Assembly (NCBI GenBank): GCA_035914695.1
Contig: JAMIQH010000309.1
Coordinates: 1-5,747 of the forward strand
DNA: 5,747 nt
Origin: JAOSJT01 sp035914695
GTDB lineage: Bacteria; Bacteroidota; Ignavibacteria; SZUA-365
Reading direction: 5' to 3'
Part shown: piece after piece, positions 5,175-5,747 of the stretch
Numbering within the stretch: position 1 is the stretch's first letter
Layout: the number at the start of each line of letters is the position of its first letter
Position numbers and translations under genes: made by a program
The notes under the pieces: generated by a model
The model's input: the letters and a program-made list of their open reading frames with translations, nothing else
The model's database searches: none
What the model was told of the DNA's origin: nothing

Positions 5175-5747
5175 ATGCTCGACGGCCTGTTTCAATTCTT
5201 TACCTACAGCGGTTTTGCCAATGTGACCATCGGTCACATGATCATGATCGTTGTGGGCCTGGTGTTCATTTACATCGCCATCACCAAGGACTACGAACCC
5301 CTGCTTCTGGTACCCATCGGTTTCGGTATTCTGATCGGCAACATTCCCTTCCTGGAAAATGTGGGTATGCAGATCGGCATCTATGAGAAGGGGAGCGTGT
5401 TGAATTACCTCTACTACGGTGTGGTGCAGGGCATCTATCCGCCGCTCATCTTTCTCGGTATTGGTGCCATGACGGACTTCTCCGCCATGTTGTCCAATCC
5501 CAAGCTGGTACTCCTGGGCGCGGCGGCGCAGATCGGTATTTTCGCGACGTTGCTCGGCGCGTTGGCCCTCGGTTTCACCCCCGACGAGGCGGCGGCCATC
5601 GGCATCATTGGCGGCGCGGACGGCCCGACGGCCATTTTCACCGCTTCCAAACTGGCCCCGCATCTCGTGGGCGCCATCGCCATCGCGGCCTACTCCTACA
5701 TGGGCCTCGTCCCCATTATCCAGCCACCGATCATGAAACTGCTCACT
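5175..5747 (+). CDS. mmdB: Sodium ion-translocating decarboxylase subunit beta (truncated at window edge)
   Basis: The first 191 codons are open to the last base of the window. This polytopic inner-membrane subunit decarboxylates carboxybiotin and couples it to Na+ export. Hydrophobic segments lie at about 22-36, 42-57, 84-98, 110-133 and 164-180. The family segments IYPPLIFLGIGAMTDF (87-102) and SNPKLVLLGAAAQ (107-119) are present. So is the hallmark GGADGPTAIF at 146-155, whose aspartate (D149) corresponds to the Na+-binding, functionally essential Asp of Klebsiella OadB (Asp203). The N-terminus LDGLFQFFTYSGFANVTIGHMIMI is slightly shorter before the first helix than in some homologues. Complete family members are usually about 370-430 residues, so half or more lies beyond the edge. 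The subunit is shared by oxaloacetate, methylmalonyl-CoA and glutaconyl-CoA decarboxylases; substrate is assigned from the alpha gene. Confidence 0.93.
   Translation, partial: MLDGLFQFFTYSGFANVTIGHMIMIVVGLVFIYIAITKDYEPLLLVPIGFGILIGNIPFLENVGMQIGIYEKGSVLNYLYYGVVQGIYPPLIFLGIGAMTDFSAMLSNPKLVLLGAAAQIGIFATLLGALALGFTPDEAAAIGIIGGADGPTAIFTASKLAPHLVGAIAIAAYSYMGLVPIIQPPIMKLLT

Noticed and set aside
4770..5663. 297-codon minus-strand open frame across mmdC and mmdB
   Set aside because: It is a shadow of two genes with strong family motifs; the His/Asp/Gln/Glu-rich translation has no domain.

Overview
The window holds two divergently oriented gene clusters separated by a roughly 400-bp AT-rich control region. 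No RNA gene, mobile element or CRISPR array is visible.

Left half, minus strand, in transcription order: a UPF0104 / lysylphosphatidylglycerol-synthetase-type integral membrane protein (1246-2313), an Old Yellow Enzyme-family NADH:flavin oxidoreductase (114-1232, only 13 bp downstream), and the first 12-13 codons of a gene cut by the window edge (1-38). The start of that last gene, MKHVLIVTYYFPP, looks like the N-terminus of a GT4-type glycosyltransferase. The membrane protein and the glycosyltransferase suggest cell-envelope or glycolipid work; the oxidoreductase does not obviously fit that theme. These minus-strand genes have weak or absent Shine-Dalgarno sequences.

Right half, plus strand: a tightly packed operon for a membrane-bound, sodium-translocating biotin-dependent decarboxylase, most likely methylmalonyl-CoA decarboxylase. 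The order is carboxyltransferase alpha (2709-4265), OadG-like small membrane subunit (4273-4710), biotin carrier (4726-5169) and sodium-pump beta subunit (5175 to the window edge, truncated). This is the mmdA-D-C-B order known from Propionigenium modestum. Alpha would move the carboxyl group of methylmalonyl-CoA to biotin on the carrier. Beta would decarboxylate carboxybiotin and export Na+, and the small subunit would hold alpha and carrier at the membrane. The system fits succinate-to-propionate metabolism. Each gene has a clear Shine-Dalgarno sequence, and two of these overlap the preceding gene's end.

The control region contains a perfect 10-bp inverted repeat with a 6-nt spacer (2561-2586). 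It lies directly beside a promoter-like pair, TTG-N20-TAATTTTG (2589-2619), that matches the Bacteroidota -33/-7 consensus.

That promoter and the C-terminal YSPWSSK-type tail of the OadG-like subunit suggest a member of the Bacteroidota/Chlorobiota (FCB) assemblage with moderately high GC coding sequence. This assignment is inference. I did not find a new kind of system; the parts most worth a second look are the operator-like palindrome and the OadG-like subunit tail.
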